Assembly: GCF_002192695.1 (NCBI RefSeq)
Contig: NZ_MTLG01000078.1
Coordinates: 1 to 64,000 of the forward strand
Direction of reading: 5' to 3'
From: Achromobacter xylosoxidans
GTDB taxonomy: Bacteria; Pseudomonadota; Gammaproteobacteria; Burkholderiales; Burkholderiaceae_B
DNA length: 64,000 nt
In this document: positions 43,072 through 51,837 of the stretch, one piece after another
How positions within the stretch are numbered: the first letter of the stretch is position 1
Layout of the letters: the number at the start of each line of letters is the position of its first letter
The notes under the pieces: generated by a model
Told to the model about the DNA's origin: nothing
Databases searched by the model: none
Seen by the model: only the letters and a program-made list of their open reading frames with translations
Position numbers and translations under genes: made by a program

Positions 43072-45036
43072 TCACCGGTACAGCACCGTCGGCAGCCACA
43101 TGCCGATGCCCGGGAACACGTACAGCAGGAAGATGGCCACCACCTGGATCCCCATAAACGGCATCATGCCCAGGAAGATCTGGTTCAGCGTCACGTGCGG
43201 CGGCGACACGCCCTTCAGGTAGAACGCCGACATCGCAACCGGCGGCGACAGGAAGGCCGTCTGCAGGTTCAGCGCCACCAGCAGGCCGAAGAACAGCGGG
43301 TCGATGCCAAAGGTGTTGAGCAGCGGCACGAAGATCGGCATGAAGATCACGATGATCTCGGTCCACTCCAGCGGCCAGCCCAGCAGGAAGATGATGATCT
43401 GCGCCAGCAGCAGGAACTGCAGCTGCGACAGTCCCAGCGACAGCACCCATTCCTCGATGATGCGCTGTCCGCCCAGCAGCGCGAACGCGGCCGAAAAGAT
43501 CGATGAGCCGACGAACAGCCAGCACACCATGGCGCTGGTCTTGGCGGTCAGGTACACCGATTCGCGCAGCACCGGCAGGTTCAGCCGCCGGTACGCCAGC
43601 GCCAGCAACGCGCCGCCCATGGCGCCCATGGCCGCCGCCTCGCTGGGGGTGGCCAGGCCGAAGGCGATGGAGCCCAGCACCGCCGCGATCATCACGGCCA
43701 GCGGGAAGAACGAGGCCATCAGCATCTTGAAGATTTCCATGCGCGCCCAAGTCAGCATCGCATAGAAGACCGCCAGGATGGCCGCGCAGATGGCCGTGAA
43801 GATCCAGAAACCCTGAGGCGCGGCGATGCTCTCGCCGGCGGAAGCCGGCGCCTGCGCGGCGGCGGCCGTCTCGGGTGCGGCCGCTGGCGCCGCGGCGGGC
43901 GTGCCAGGCGGCTCGGCCAGACCGCCGGCCGCGGGCGGCTCGCTCGAAGGCGGTTCGGCCAATTCGTTCGAAGGCGGCTCCGCCAGCCCACCGTCCGACG
44001 GCGGCTCGCTCAGGCCCGAATCAAATCCCCCCGATCCCAGCTGCAGCTCGGCCGGAATCTCGTACACGACCGCCGGCCGTGTCGTCGCCTGGTAGACCAC
44101 GGCCACCAGCAGCACCGTGACCGCCAGCGGCGCAATCGCCATCCCCATATTGCGCAGCAGGAAGCCCAGCGGCACGTCCTTGTTGCGGCGGCCCTTGAAC
44201 AAGGCCGCCAGCATGCCGGACATGGCGCGCGTGTAGCCCCCGGAGGCCAGCGCCGCGGATTCGGGGGACAACGGCACGCCGCGTTGGTCCTTAGGCAAGG
44301 GCGGCGCCATGTCGGGGCGCAGCTTGGCCACGATAATCACGTAAATCATGTACAGCACCGCCAGCATGATGCCGGGGAACAAGGCGCCGGCGTACAGCTG
44401 CACCACCGACACGCCAGTGGTCGCGCCGTAAACGATCAACATCACGGAAGGCGGCAACAGGATGCCCAGGCAGCCGCCCGCCGTGATCGACCCGGCTGTC
44501 AGGCGCACGCTGTAGCCGGCCTTCAACATGGCGGGCATGGCCAGCAGGCCCATCAACGTGACCACAGCGCCCACGATGCCGGTGGCGGTGGCAAAGATGG
44601 CGCAGGTCGCCAACGTGGCCACCGCCAGCGCGCCAGGCAAACGCGCCAGCGCCAGATGCATGGAGCGGAACAGTTTTTCGATCAGGTTGGCGCGTTCGAC
44701 CAGATAGCCCATGAACACGAACAGCGGAATCGAAATCAGCGAGTCGTTGGTCATCGTGGCGTAGGTCCGCTGCACCATCAGGTCCAGCGTCTGACCGACC
44801 GAACGGGCCGCGTCCGAACTCTGCATGTAATACGCCAGGAAGGTGAACAGCACCCCCATGCCCATCAGCGTGAACGCCGTCGGAAAGCCCAGCATGATGG
44901 CCACCACGATGAGCGCCAGCATCAAGAGGCCGATGTGTCCCGTGGTCAGATGGTCCCACGGAGTCAGGAACGCGATCATCAGCAGCACAAGCCCGATGCA
45001 CGACAGGCCGAACCAAAGCGCTTTGTGGATCTTCAT
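43072..45036 (-). CDS. TRAP transporter large permease (DctM), extended form
   Basis: A 654-residue membrane protein, about 220 longer than typical DctM. The DctM core is intact: LVVLANLI-type N-terminal segments with TMTNDSLISIPLFVFMGYLV, ILLPPSVMLIVYGATTG, and the C-terminal FGLATPSEAAAMGAMGG and LGWPLEWTEIIVIFMPIFVP. Between about residues 262 and 475 lies an insert with extra hydrophobic segments and a low-complexity run of repeated EPPS/AEPP units. GGGGAG precedes ATG 45036, which overlaps the small permease gene by four bases. It is the third gene of the TRAP operon. Confidence 0.92.
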   Translation of the reverse strand: MKIHKALWFGLSCIGLVLLMIAFLTPWDHLTTGHIGLLMLALIVVAIMLGFPTAFTLMGMGVLFTFLAYYMQSSDAARSVGQTLDLMVQRTYATMTNDSLISIPLFVFMGYLVERANLIEKLFRSMHLALARLPGALAVATLATCAIFATATGIVGAVVTLMGLLAMPAMLKAGYSVRLTAGSITAGGCLGILLPPSVMLIVYGATTGVSVVQLYAGALFPGIMLAVLYMIYVIIVAKLRPDMAPPLPKDQRGVPLSPESAALASGGYTRAMSGMLAALFKGRRNKDVPLGFLLRNMGMAIAPLAVTVLLVAVVYQATTRPAVVYEIPAELQLGSGGFDSGLSEPPSDGGLAEPPSNELAEPPSSEPPAAGGLAEPPGTPAAAPAAAPETAAAAQAPASAGESIAAPQGFWIFTAICAAILAVFYAMLTWARMEIFKMLMASFFPLAVMIAAVLGSIAFGLATPSEAAAMGAMGGALLALAYRRLNLPVLRESVYLTAKTSAMVCWLFVGSSIFSAAFALLGGQRIIEEWVLSLGLSQLQFLLLAQIIIFLLGWPLEWTEIIVIFMPIFVPLLNTFGIDPLFFGLLVALNLQTAFLSPPVAMSAFYLKGVSPPHVTLNQIFLGMMPFMGIQVVAIFLLYVFPGIGMWLPTVLYR

Positions 45037-45656
45037 GCACGCGGCTCCCCGGTAGTGACGTAGCGGTCCAGCTTGGCGATGTCTTCGTCCTTCACATGCA
45101 CCATCTTCTTGAGCTTGTCGACGTCCACTTCCTCGACGTCCTCCTCGCGCGAGGGCCAGGCGCCGCGCTGCAGGCACAGCACGCAGCGCAGCACTTCCGC
45201 CACGCCCTGCACCAGCAGCACCGCACCCGCTATCGGAATGAAGGCCTTGAAGGGATAGATGGGCGGCCCGTTGGCCATCAGCGACGAATGCTCACGGATG
45301 GCGATGGAATAGCCGGCGTAGTACCAGCCCGCCCACACCAGCGCGATCACGCCGGGGAAGAAAAACACGATGTATAGGATCAGGTCCAGCGCCGCCTGCA
45401 CGCGCGGCGGCAGGAAGCCGTACAGGATGTCTCCGCGCACGTGTCCGTTCTTGGCCAGGGTATAGGCCCCCGCCATCATGAACAGGATGCCGTAATACAT
45501 CATCTGCATATCGAACGCCCAGGCGCTGGGCTGGTTCCACAGGTAGCGCGCAGCCACCTCCCAGCAGACGTGCAAGGTCAGAGCTACGATCAACCAGGCA
45601 AAGGTCTGCCCGACGAAAGTGGAGATGCGGTCTATGAAACGTATGATTCGGATCAT
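45033..45656 (-). CDS. TRAP transporter small permease (DctQ)
   Basis: A 207-residue membrane protein with four predicted helices. The second segment includes LHVCWEVAARYLWNQPSAWA, the standard DctQ signature. The C-terminal tail is acidic and cytoplasmic (SREEDVEEVDVDKLKKMVHV), longer than usual. It lies between the binding protein and large permease genes and overlaps the latter by four bases. Confidence 0.93.
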   Translation of the reverse strand: MIRIIRFIDRISTFVGQTFAWLIVALTLHVCWEVAARYLWNQPSAWAFDMQMMYYGILFMMAGAYTLAKNGHVRGDILYGFLPPRVQAALDLILYIVFFFPGVIALVWAGWYYAGYSIAIREHSSLMANGPPIYPFKAFIPIAGAVLLVQGVAEVLRCVLCLQRGAWPSREEDVEEVDVDKLKKMVHVKDEDIAKLDRYVTTGEPRA

Positions 45657-45686
45657 CTCGCTTCCAGGTCAAGACGCATGGCGTCC

Positions 45687-45715
45687 CGCCGCGCGCCGGT
45701 GTGCGGCGCGCGGCG
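45687..45715 (-). promoter_or_regulatory. Intercistronic hairpin in the TRAP operon
   Basis: A perfect 12-bp inverted repeat CGCCGCGCGCCG / CGGCGCGCGGCG (45687-45698 and 45704-45715, loop GTGTG) lies in the 80-base gap between the binding-protein stop and the small permease start. As in the ABC operon at 5681-5709, it is placed to stabilise the binding-protein mRNA or attenuate read-through into the permeases. Confidence 0.65.
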
Positions 45716-45736
45716 CGGGATACAGGTACCGGCCCT

Positions 45737-46861
45737 TCAAGCCTGTTTGGTGGAGCGCGAGAAGTAGTGGTTGTAGGCCATGCGGAAATTGACCGAGGTA
45801 TCGCCGTGCCAACGCCCCACCCGCTCGGCGAAGGCCCGCTGCGATTCCAGCACTTTCTTGAACAAGGGGTTTTCGGCCGAGCGCTTGGCGATCATCTCGT
45901 CCCAGATCTTCAGCTGCTGCTGCAGGATGGCGTCGGGCGTCTTGTAGAACTTGACGTTGTGGTCCTTCTGCAGCTTGCCATAGTCCTGCGAATAGCGGTT
46001 CGCCGCCTTCCAGGACATGTCGGCGCTGGCCGCCTGCGCGGCATTGCGCAGGATGTGTTTCAGGTTGTCGGGCAGCGCGTCGTACTTGGCCTTGTTGAAC
46101 AGGATTTCGAACTGCTCCGCGCTCTGGTGGAAGCTCTGCAGCATGCAGATCTTGGAGACGTCCTGGAAGCCCAGCGCCAGATCCGACGAGGCATTGTTGA
46201 ACTCCGCCCCGTCCAGCAGGCCGCGGTCCAGCGCGGGCACGATTTCCCCGCCCGGCAGCGCGTTCACGGCCGCGCCCATGGCGGTGTACATGTCGATGGC
46301 CAGGCCGACGGTGCGGAACTTGAGGCCCTTGACCTCTTCCATCTTGGTGATCGGCCGTTTGAACCATCCAAAAGGCTGAGTCGGCATCGGTCCGTACATC
46401 AGCGACACCACGTTCACGCCCATGGCCTTCTGGATCTCGACCAGCAGTTCCTTGCCGCCGCCGTATTCGTGCCAGGCCAGCAGCATGTTGGCGTCCATGC
46501 CGAAGGACGGGCCCGAGCCCCACAGCGCCACCGCCGTGTTCTTGCCATACCAGTAGGCGACCACTCCATGCCCGCCGTCCAGCGTTCCCGCGGACACCGC
46601 GTCCAGCAGGTCGAAGGCCTTGACCACGGCGCCGGCTGGCAGGATCTCGATCTTCAACTGGCCGCCGGCCATGTCGTTGACCTTCTGCGCATAGTCGCGC
46701 GCGAACTCGTGGAAGATGTCGTTGGCGGGCCAGGTGCTCTGGAAGCGCAGGGAAACCGGGGCGTTCTGCGCGCGGGCCACCGCCGGAAATCCTAGCGCGG
46801 CGGCGCCGGCGACAGCGGCGCCAGAGATGAACTTGCGGCGGGGCTTGGTAACGTGTTGCAT
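45737..46861 (-). CDS. TRAP transporter substrate-binding protein (DctP, TakP-like)
   Basis: A 374-residue periplasmic binding protein with a twin-arginine-type signal (KPRRKFISGAAVAGAAALG). The mature part has LRFQSTWPANDIFHEFARDY and GLKFRTVGLAIDMYTAMGAA, the latter holding the Arg that binds the ligand carboxylate in DctP proteins. It resembles the TakP/mannitol-chloroaromatic subgroup, whose known member binds 2-oxo acids. It is the first gene of the operon and is followed by a hairpin. Confidence 0.92.
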   Translation of the reverse strand: MQHVTKPRRKFISGAAVAGAAALGFPAVARAQNAPVSLRFQSTWPANDIFHEFARDYAQKVNDMAGGQLKIEILPAGAVVKAFDLLDAVSAGTLDGGHGVVAYWYGKNTAVALWGSGPSFGMDANMLLAWHEYGGGKELLVEIQKAMGVNVVSLMYGPMPTQPFGWFKRPITKMEEVKGLKFRTVGLAIDMYTAMGAAVNALPGGEIVPALDRGLLDGAEFNNASSDLALGFQDVSKICMLQSFHQSAEQFEILFNKAKYDALPDNLKHILRNAAQAASADMSWKAANRYSQDYGKLQKDHNVKFYKTPDAILQQQLKIWDEMIAKRSAENPLFKKVLESQRAFAERVGRWHGDTSVNFRMAYNHYFSRSTKQA

Positions 46862-47059
46862 GGCGTGTTGTCTCCTGAATTAGGACTACATGGACCAGCT
46901 TGTAGTTACTACTCCTGCGTGGGCGCGGGATGATGAAGCCTGCTGCGGAATCCCGCCGGCGCGATTGCGGACGATGCGCAAAGCGTGAGCCTGATTAAAC
47001 CTTTCTGACTAATCGCTGACAATCAGCTTCTTGTCAGGAATTACCCTAGACACGGGGTA

Positions 47060-47713
47060 CTAGTGCTTTCGTACGGTCTTTCCCCGCGCGGCGGGCTTTG
47101 CGCGCCGCAGCTCCAGGCCATCGACAATGGCTGCAAGCCCGTATTCGAAAGCCGCATCGGGTCCGGCGGCGTCGAACGCCTGCAAAGCCGCAGCAAGCAA
47201 TGGCGTTGCCGAGGACGGGGTCTGCTTCGCGCCGGCCTGTCGCTCCTGCTCATCGGCCGCGGCGGCCTGCTGTTCCAGCACGGCGCCGACCGTGAAATAG
47301 CTGGTCGTCGTCAGCGCATAGGCGGCATCGGCGGGCGCAAACCCCTCCCCGCACAGAAACGCCAATTGCGCTTCCACCGCTACGAATTGCGGTTCGCTCG
47401 GCCGGGTGCCCGCGTGTATGCGCGCGCCATCGCGATAGGCCAGCAACGCGCGCCGGAAACTGCGCGCGTTGCCGTTGAGGAATGAACGCCAGTTGTCGCC
47501 GCGCCTGGGCAGCGAATAGCTGTGGCTCTCCGACAGCATCGCCTCGCCCAGGCGGTCCAGCAATGCGCGCTTGTTCTTGAAATGCCAGTACAGCGCGGGC
47601 TGCTGGACCCCCAGGCGTTCGGCCAGCTTGCGCGTCGTCAGGCCATCGGCGCCGACCTCGTTCAGCAGGTCCAGCCCGGCCCGGATCACGGCATCCGCTT
47701 GCAATTTGGTCAT
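47060..47713 (-). CDS. TetR-class repressor (tetracycline-repressor type)
   Basis: A 217-residue repressor with a close match to true TetR: helix-turn-helix LTTRKLAERLGVQQPALYWH followed by FKNKRALLDRLGEAM, and a TetR_C ligand domain with GARIHAGTRPSEPQF. It is divergent from a TetA-type MFS gene 120 bases away, and two tetO-like palindromes lie between them. A tetracycline-like inducer is plausible but unproven. Confidence 0.92.
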   Translation of the reverse strand: MTKLQADAVIRAGLDLLNEVGADGLTTRKLAERLGVQQPALYWHFKNKRALLDRLGEAMLSESHSYSLPRRGDNWRSFLNGNARSFRRALLAYRDGARIHAGTRPSEPQFVAVEAQLAFLCGEGFAPADAAYALTTTSYFTVGAVLEQQAAAADEQERQAGAKQTPSSATPLLAAALQAFDAAGPDAAFEYGLAAIVDGLELRRAKPAARGKTVRKH

Positions 47714-47738
47714 GGCGATTCCTCGTTCGGCTTGAAAT

Positions 47739-47753
47739 TTTATCGATGATAAA
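47739..47753. promoter_or_regulatory. tetO-like operator 1
   Basis: The perfect palindrome TTTATC-GAT-GATAAA has the same 6-3-6 layout as the classical tet operator TCTATC-ATT-GATAGA. It lies 25 bases upstream of the repressor gene, so it probably mediates autoregulation. Confidence 0.75.
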
Positions 47754-47769
47754 TTACCGTATCGAAAAA

Positions 47770-47784
47770 TTTATCACCGATAAA
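47770..47784. promoter_or_regulatory. tetO-like operator 2
   Basis: The perfect palindrome TTTATC-ACC-GATAAA repeats the arms of operator 1 with a different centre, 31 bases away centre to centre (about three helical turns), upstream of the efflux gene. Paired operators in a tetR/tetA divergent region are the classical arrangement. Confidence 0.75.
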
Positions 47785-47833
47785 TAATCGGATCAACCAA
47801 CATGCAGTCCATCCACCCGCAACGAGGCCGCGC

Positions 47834-49015
47834 ATGAGAGCCGGCCACGCCCTGGTCATCCTCAGTACCGTCGCCCTGGACGCCGCAGGCATAGGCCTGG
47901 TCATGCCCGTCCTGCCCGGCCTGTTGCGCGGCCTGGTCCAATCAGAGGACATAGCCGGCCATTACGGCGCCCTGCTGGCAGCCTATGCGCTGATGCAGTT
48001 CTTGTGCGCCCCGGCGCTGGGAGCGCTATCCGACCGCTATGGCCGCAGGCCCATCCTGCTGCTCTCGCTGGCGGGCGCCGCCATCGACTACCTGATCATG
48101 GCGACGACCCCGGCCCTGCTGGTCCTGTATCTGGGGCGGCTCGTGGCGGGCGTCACCGGCGCCACGGGCGCCGTGGCGGGCGCCTGCATCGCCGATCTTG
48201 CACGGGGCCATGAACGCGCGCGCTACTTCGGCCTGATGAGCGCCTGCTTCGGCGTCGGCATGATTGCGGGCCCCGTCATCGGCGGCCTGCTGGGCGGCAT
48301 CTCGCCGCACGCGCCGTTCCTGGCGGCCGCAATCCTGAACGGTCTCAATTTCCTGATGGGCTGTTTCCTGTTGCCCGAATCGCATGCCGGCGAACGGCGG
48401 CCGCTGTCGCTAAAGGCGCTCATGCCCGCCTCCTCGTTCCTGTGGACGCGCGGCAGAACGGTGGTCATCGCGCTGATGGCCGTCTTCTTCCTCATGCAGT
48501 TCGTGGGACAGGTGCCTGCCACCTTGTGGGTCATCTACGGCGAGGACCGCTACCAGTGGGATGCCGCCACGGTCGGCGTCTCGCTCGCGGCATTCGGCGC
48601 GCTGCACGCGCTGATACAGGCGCTGGCCACCGGGCCCGTCACGGCGCGGCTGGGCGAAAAGCGCACGCTGCTGCTGGGCATGGGCGCCGATGCCCTGGGC
48701 TATGTCCTGTTGGCGTTTGCGTCGCGGGGGTGGATGGCGTTCCCCATCATGCTGCTGCTGGCCTCGGGCGGCATCGGCATGCCGGCATTGCAAGCCATGC
48801 TGTCCACGCAGGTGGAGCAAGAACGCCAGGGCCAGTTGCAGGGCGCGCTGGCCGCGCTGTCCAGCCTGAGCGCGATAGTCGGGCCGCTGGCCATCACGGC
48901 GCTCTATGCCGCGACGCTGAACGCGTGGAAAGGATGGGCATGGATCGCGGGCGCCGGGCTGTATTTTGCCTGCCTGCCGGTTTTGCGCCGCGGGACCTCG
49001 CAGGACAAGGCCTAG
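47834..49015 (+). CDS. TetA-type MFS efflux transporter
   Basis: A 393-residue 12-helix transporter of the TetA (DHA1) group: LDAAGIGLVMPVLPGLLRGL in helix 1, GALSDRYGRRPILLLSLAGA in loop 2-3 with the acidic Asp and RRP, and GRLVAGVTGATGAVAGACIA as motif C region. This is the layout of drug:H+ antiporters for tetracyclines. The chromosomal setting and sequence divergence leave the actual substrate open. Confidence 0.9.
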   Translation: MRAGHALVILSTVALDAAGIGLVMPVLPGLLRGLVQSEDIAGHYGALLAAYALMQFLCAPALGALSDRYGRRPILLLSLAGAAIDYLIMATTPALLVLYLGRLVAGVTGATGAVAGACIADLARGHERARYFGLMSACFGVGMIAGPVIGGLLGGISPHAPFLAAAILNGLNFLMGCFLLPESHAGERRPLSLKALMPASSFLWTRGRTVVIALMAVFFLMQFVGQVPATLWVIYGEDRYQWDAATVGVSLAAFGALHALIQALATGPVTARLGEKRTLLLGMGADALGYVLLAFASRGWMAFPIMLLLASGGIGMPALQAMLSTQVEQERQGQLQGALAALSSLSAIVGPLAITALYAATLNAWKGWAWIAGAGLYFACLPVLRRGTSQDKA

Positions 49016-49071
49016 TAGGACTGCACCGGTCCCGCGCTACTATCGCGGAACCACAATCGGCAAGGAAAGGA

Positions 49072-49809
49072 ATGAACCAGAAGCAGCGCACCGTCAACCG
49101 CCGCCGGATTCCACGCAAAGCCTGGGCCTTGGGCCTGATCATCGCGGGCGCCGCGGGTTTTTATGCATGGTGGCAATCACCCCTGGGGCCGGGCCTGACC
49201 GAAGGCAAGATGCGCAAGATCCTGATCGAGGCCACGGCGCAACCGGCGTATGCGCCGGTCGGCGCCTGCGTCAACGTCGTGGGCGTGCGGCCTTTGCCCA
49301 CCGATGTCTACACCTCGTTCCTGGAAAGCCAGGACAGGATCGTGCAGGGGTTGATCAAGCATCAGGTGGTCACGGTCAAGCGCGTCAGCGCCAACGGCGA
49401 CGGCGGGCCGCCGCAAGCGGACGAAGATCCCGAGGACGCGAGCAGCCGCATGGAGCTGACCGACAAGGGCCGACCCTACTACACGGACGGCGAGGCCCGC
49501 ATCGGCTCCAAGCTGGTCTACACCGCGAAGTTCTGCGCCCCCGGTCTGCAGATCGGCAAGATCCTCACCCATACCAAGCCGCTCAAGAATCCATTCGACG
49601 ACAACCCCAACCTGGTCTCGGCGGTGAAGTTCGAATGGCGGCTGGACCGCAGCACCGCGGACTGGGCGGCGGATCCCGCCTTCCGTCCATACCTATCCGG
49701 CTTTGCGCCGGAGGACCAGCCGGACGAATGGCAAACCGAGTACATCATGCTGGAACGGAAAAACGGCGTGTGGGAACTGGGAGACAGGCCCTACATCATC
49801 CGTTGGTGA
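49072..49809 (+). CDS. Hypothetical membrane-anchored protein
   Basis: A 245-residue protein: a basic N-terminus (MNQKQRTVNRRRIPRKAW), one membrane helix (about 18-36) and a soluble periplasmic domain with Cys in GACVNVVGV and KFCAPGLQ. AAGGAAAGG precedes ATG 49072; the longer in-frame extension lies in the efflux gene. I recognise no family. It converges on the propeller gene with a 14-base overlap. Confidence 0.7.
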   Translation: MNQKQRTVNRRRIPRKAWALGLIIAGAAGFYAWWQSPLGPGLTEGKMRKILIEATAQPAYAPVGACVNVVGVRPLPTDVYTSFLESQDRIVQGLIKHQVVTVKRVSANGDGGPPQADEDPEDASSRMELTDKGRPYYTDGEARIGSKLVYTAKFCAPGLQIGKILTHTKPLKNPFDDNPNLVSAVKFEWRLDRSTADWAADPAFRPYLSGFAPEDQPDEWQTEYIMLERKNGVWELGDRPYIIRW

Positions 49810-50461
49810 GCGCGGCGTCGCCGGACTCGGCTGGCGGGCGCCGCACCGCCCTCAGTTTGCCGCTGTCGCCGCCGCCACAGAAAAAGCAGCCGGCCCCATC
49901 CGATTCCAGTCCCGACACGCCGATGCCGGCCGGCATTTCCACGCTTTGCAGCACTTCGCCGGTCTTTTCGTCCAGCTGCCGCAGGTCGCTTGCTCCATCC
50001 TCCCAGGTGCCGTGCCACAGCTGGCCGTCCACCCAGGTCACGCCGGTGACGTAGCGGTTGGATTCGATGGTGCGCAGCACCCGACCGGTTTCGGGGTCCA
50101 CCTGGTAGATCTTGCGCTGGCGGTACTCCGCCACCCAGAGGCTGCCCTCGGCCCAGGCCATGCCCGAGGCGCCGCTGCCGCCCGGCGCGGGAATGCGGCT
50201 CAGCACCCGCCCGCTTTGCGGTTCCAGCTTGACGATGGTGCCGTCGGAGATCTGATAGAGATGCTTGCCGTCAAAGGCCGTGCCGGCGTCGGCCACGATG
50301 TCGATCGAGGCTTGCGTGCTGCCGCTGCCGGGGTCCATGGCGATCAGCTTTTCGCCGGCGGCGAACCACACCTGCCGGCCGTCATAGGTTACGCCGTGCA
50401 CGGCCTGCACGCCGGGAAATGGGCCGTACTCGCGAATGATCTGGGCTTGCGTACGTTTCAT
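49796..50461 (-). CDS. Beta-propeller (SMP-30/glutamine cyclotransferase-like) protein
   Basis: A 221-residue protein without signal peptide. Repeated strand patterns such as VQAVHGVTYDGRQVWFAAGE, GASGMAWAEGSLWVAEYRQR and YVTGVTWVDGQLWHGTWEDG show propeller blades of the vgb/SMP-30/glutamine-cyclotransferase type. The C-terminus holds two Cys in GCFFCGGG. It lies 35 bases downstream of a regulator on the same strand, so the two are probably co-expressed. Confidence 0.8.
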   Translation of the reverse strand: MKRTQAQIIREYGPFPGVQAVHGVTYDGRQVWFAAGEKLIAMDPGSGSTQASIDIVADAGTAFDGKHLYQISDGTIVKLEPQSGRVLSRIPAPGGSGASGMAWAEGSLWVAEYRQRKIYQVDPETGRVLRTIESNRYVTGVTWVDGQLWHGTWEDGASDLRQLDEKTGEVLQSVEMPAGIGVSGLESDGAGCFFCGGGDSGKLRAVRRPPAESGDAALTNG

Positions 50462-50496
50462 GTCGGTGTCCTTGGACTGGAGTTCGAGCCTTCATG

Positions 50497-51726
50497 CTAG
50501 TCGGCGGCCAGCGCGGCCGGGAGTAACAAGGTTGTCGTGAATCCCGGCACCGGCGGCGTCATCCAGCGGCGCGCCCGGCCCTGCCCGCAAGCCTGTACCT
50601 TGCCCGTCGCGGCCAGCGCGTCCAGCGTGCGCTGCACGGTGCGCTGGCTGGCGCCCAAGGCCAGGGCCAGGGCCGAACTGGACCAGGCTTCGCCATCGGC
50701 CAGACAGGCGAGCACCGCTCCCTGATCCCTGTCGCCCTCGCCGCTTGGCCGGGCCAATAGCGCGACCGGCAGTCCTGCCTGCGGCTTGAGGACAAAGCCG
50801 CCGCGCGCGGCGCTGATCCCGGCCACGCCGTCCAGGACCGTGCGCAGGCGCCCGATCTCGACGCGCAGGCGCGCGCGGTGCGTTTCATCGAAATAGGCGG
50901 TACGAAACGCCTGCTCGATGAGCGTTTCCCTGGGCGCGGGCTGCGGCCAGGCCTCGGCCAGGACGCGGGCCAGCGCGAACAGCACCGGCCGGCTCGCCAG
51001 CGGGATTTCCCGGCCTGCGCTACGCACCGCATGGCGGCAACCGTCCACGATCAGCGTGTCGGATGCCAGCAGCGCTTCCACTTCATCCAGCAGGATGGAC
51101 CGCTGCACGCCCTGCACGATCAGCCGCGCGGCGGGCGTGTTCAGGACCAGGGTCGCGTGTTCGACCTCGGCCAGCAGCGCGGGGATGCCGGCGACGCGGG
51201 CGGCAAGCTCAGCCTGGGTCAGCGCCGCGCGCGCCGGCCCCGTGCGCAGGCGGCGCAGGGCGATGCCTGCCGTGATCAGTTCATGGATGGCGCGGGACGC
51301 CGAAGCCAACGAGGCCGGGTCCAGCAAGGCCAACGTGTCCTCGGCGCGGTCGAGCTGGCCGAGCAGCAGTTCGCGCCGGGCCTGCAGATGCCGCGCATGC
51401 GCGGCGTTGGCCGGATCGCCATGGGCTTGCAGCGCGGCGCGCGCGGCCTCCAGCGCCTTCTCCGGCCAGGCCAGGTCGCGCGACACCAGGGCGATCTCGG
51501 CCTCGGCCACGACGCATCGGGCGCGCGCCAGCGCATTTTGGGGATCGAAGTTCCTGGCCGCGCTGCGCAGCAGGGTCCGGGCGCGGCGGAATTCGCCCAG
51601 TTGCGCCATGGCGATGCCGCGCAAGGCCAGCGCGGGCGCGTCATCGCGCAAGGCCACGAGGTTCAGGGCGCCCAGCGGATTGCCGGCGGCCAGCGCGCGT
51701 GCGGCCGAGGTGATCAGAACATCCAT
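50497..51726 (-). CDS. TPR-like transcriptional regulator with winged helix
   Basis: A 409-residue protein. Residues 1-200 are Ala/Leu-rich TPR-like helices (MAQLGEFRRARTLLRSAARN). The middle has a winged-helix-like segment (about 250-310; RARLRVEIGRLRTVLDGVAG, typical of OmpR/BTAD-like domains), and the end a second helix-turn-helix (SSALALALGASQRTVQRTLD). This layout fits a cytoplasmic activator. It precedes the propeller gene by 35 bases, its likely target or partner. Confidence 0.8.
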   Translation of the reverse strand: MDVLITSAARALAAGNPLGALNLVALRDDAPALALRGIAMAQLGEFRRARTLLRSAARNFDPQNALARARCVVAEAEIALVSRDLAWPEKALEAARAALQAHGDPANAAHARHLQARRELLLGQLDRAEDTLALLDPASLASASRAIHELITAGIALRRLRTGPARAALTQAELAARVAGIPALLAEVEHATLVLNTPAARLIVQGVQRSILLDEVEALLASDTLIVDGCRHAVRSAGREIPLASRPVLFALARVLAEAWPQPAPRETLIEQAFRTAYFDETHRARLRVEIGRLRTVLDGVAGISAARGGFVLKPQAGLPVALLARPSGEGDRDQGAVLACLADGEAWSSSALALALGASQRTVQRTLDALAATGKVQACGQGRARRWMTPPVPGFTTTLLLPAALAAD

Positions 51727-51837
51727 GGAAATCCCGCCACTGCCGCCGCTCCCGCAGTCCGCTTACCGGGGACTAATCTACCATCTGGCGGGGTTTCGCA
51801 GCGTAGTCAGGGCGGCCGGCTTCCCGGCCCGCCGGAT

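Noticed and set aside
47016..47037. Short inverted repeat CTGACAA / TTGTCAG between the TRAP and TetR genes
   Set aside because: A seven-base stem with an eight-base loop and no T-run is weak as a terminator and no regulator for it is evident.
47060..49015. Acquired tetracycline resistance determinant
   Set aside because: No integrase, transposase or composition change flanks the pair; it looks like resident chromosome, and resistance cannot be claimed from sequence alone.
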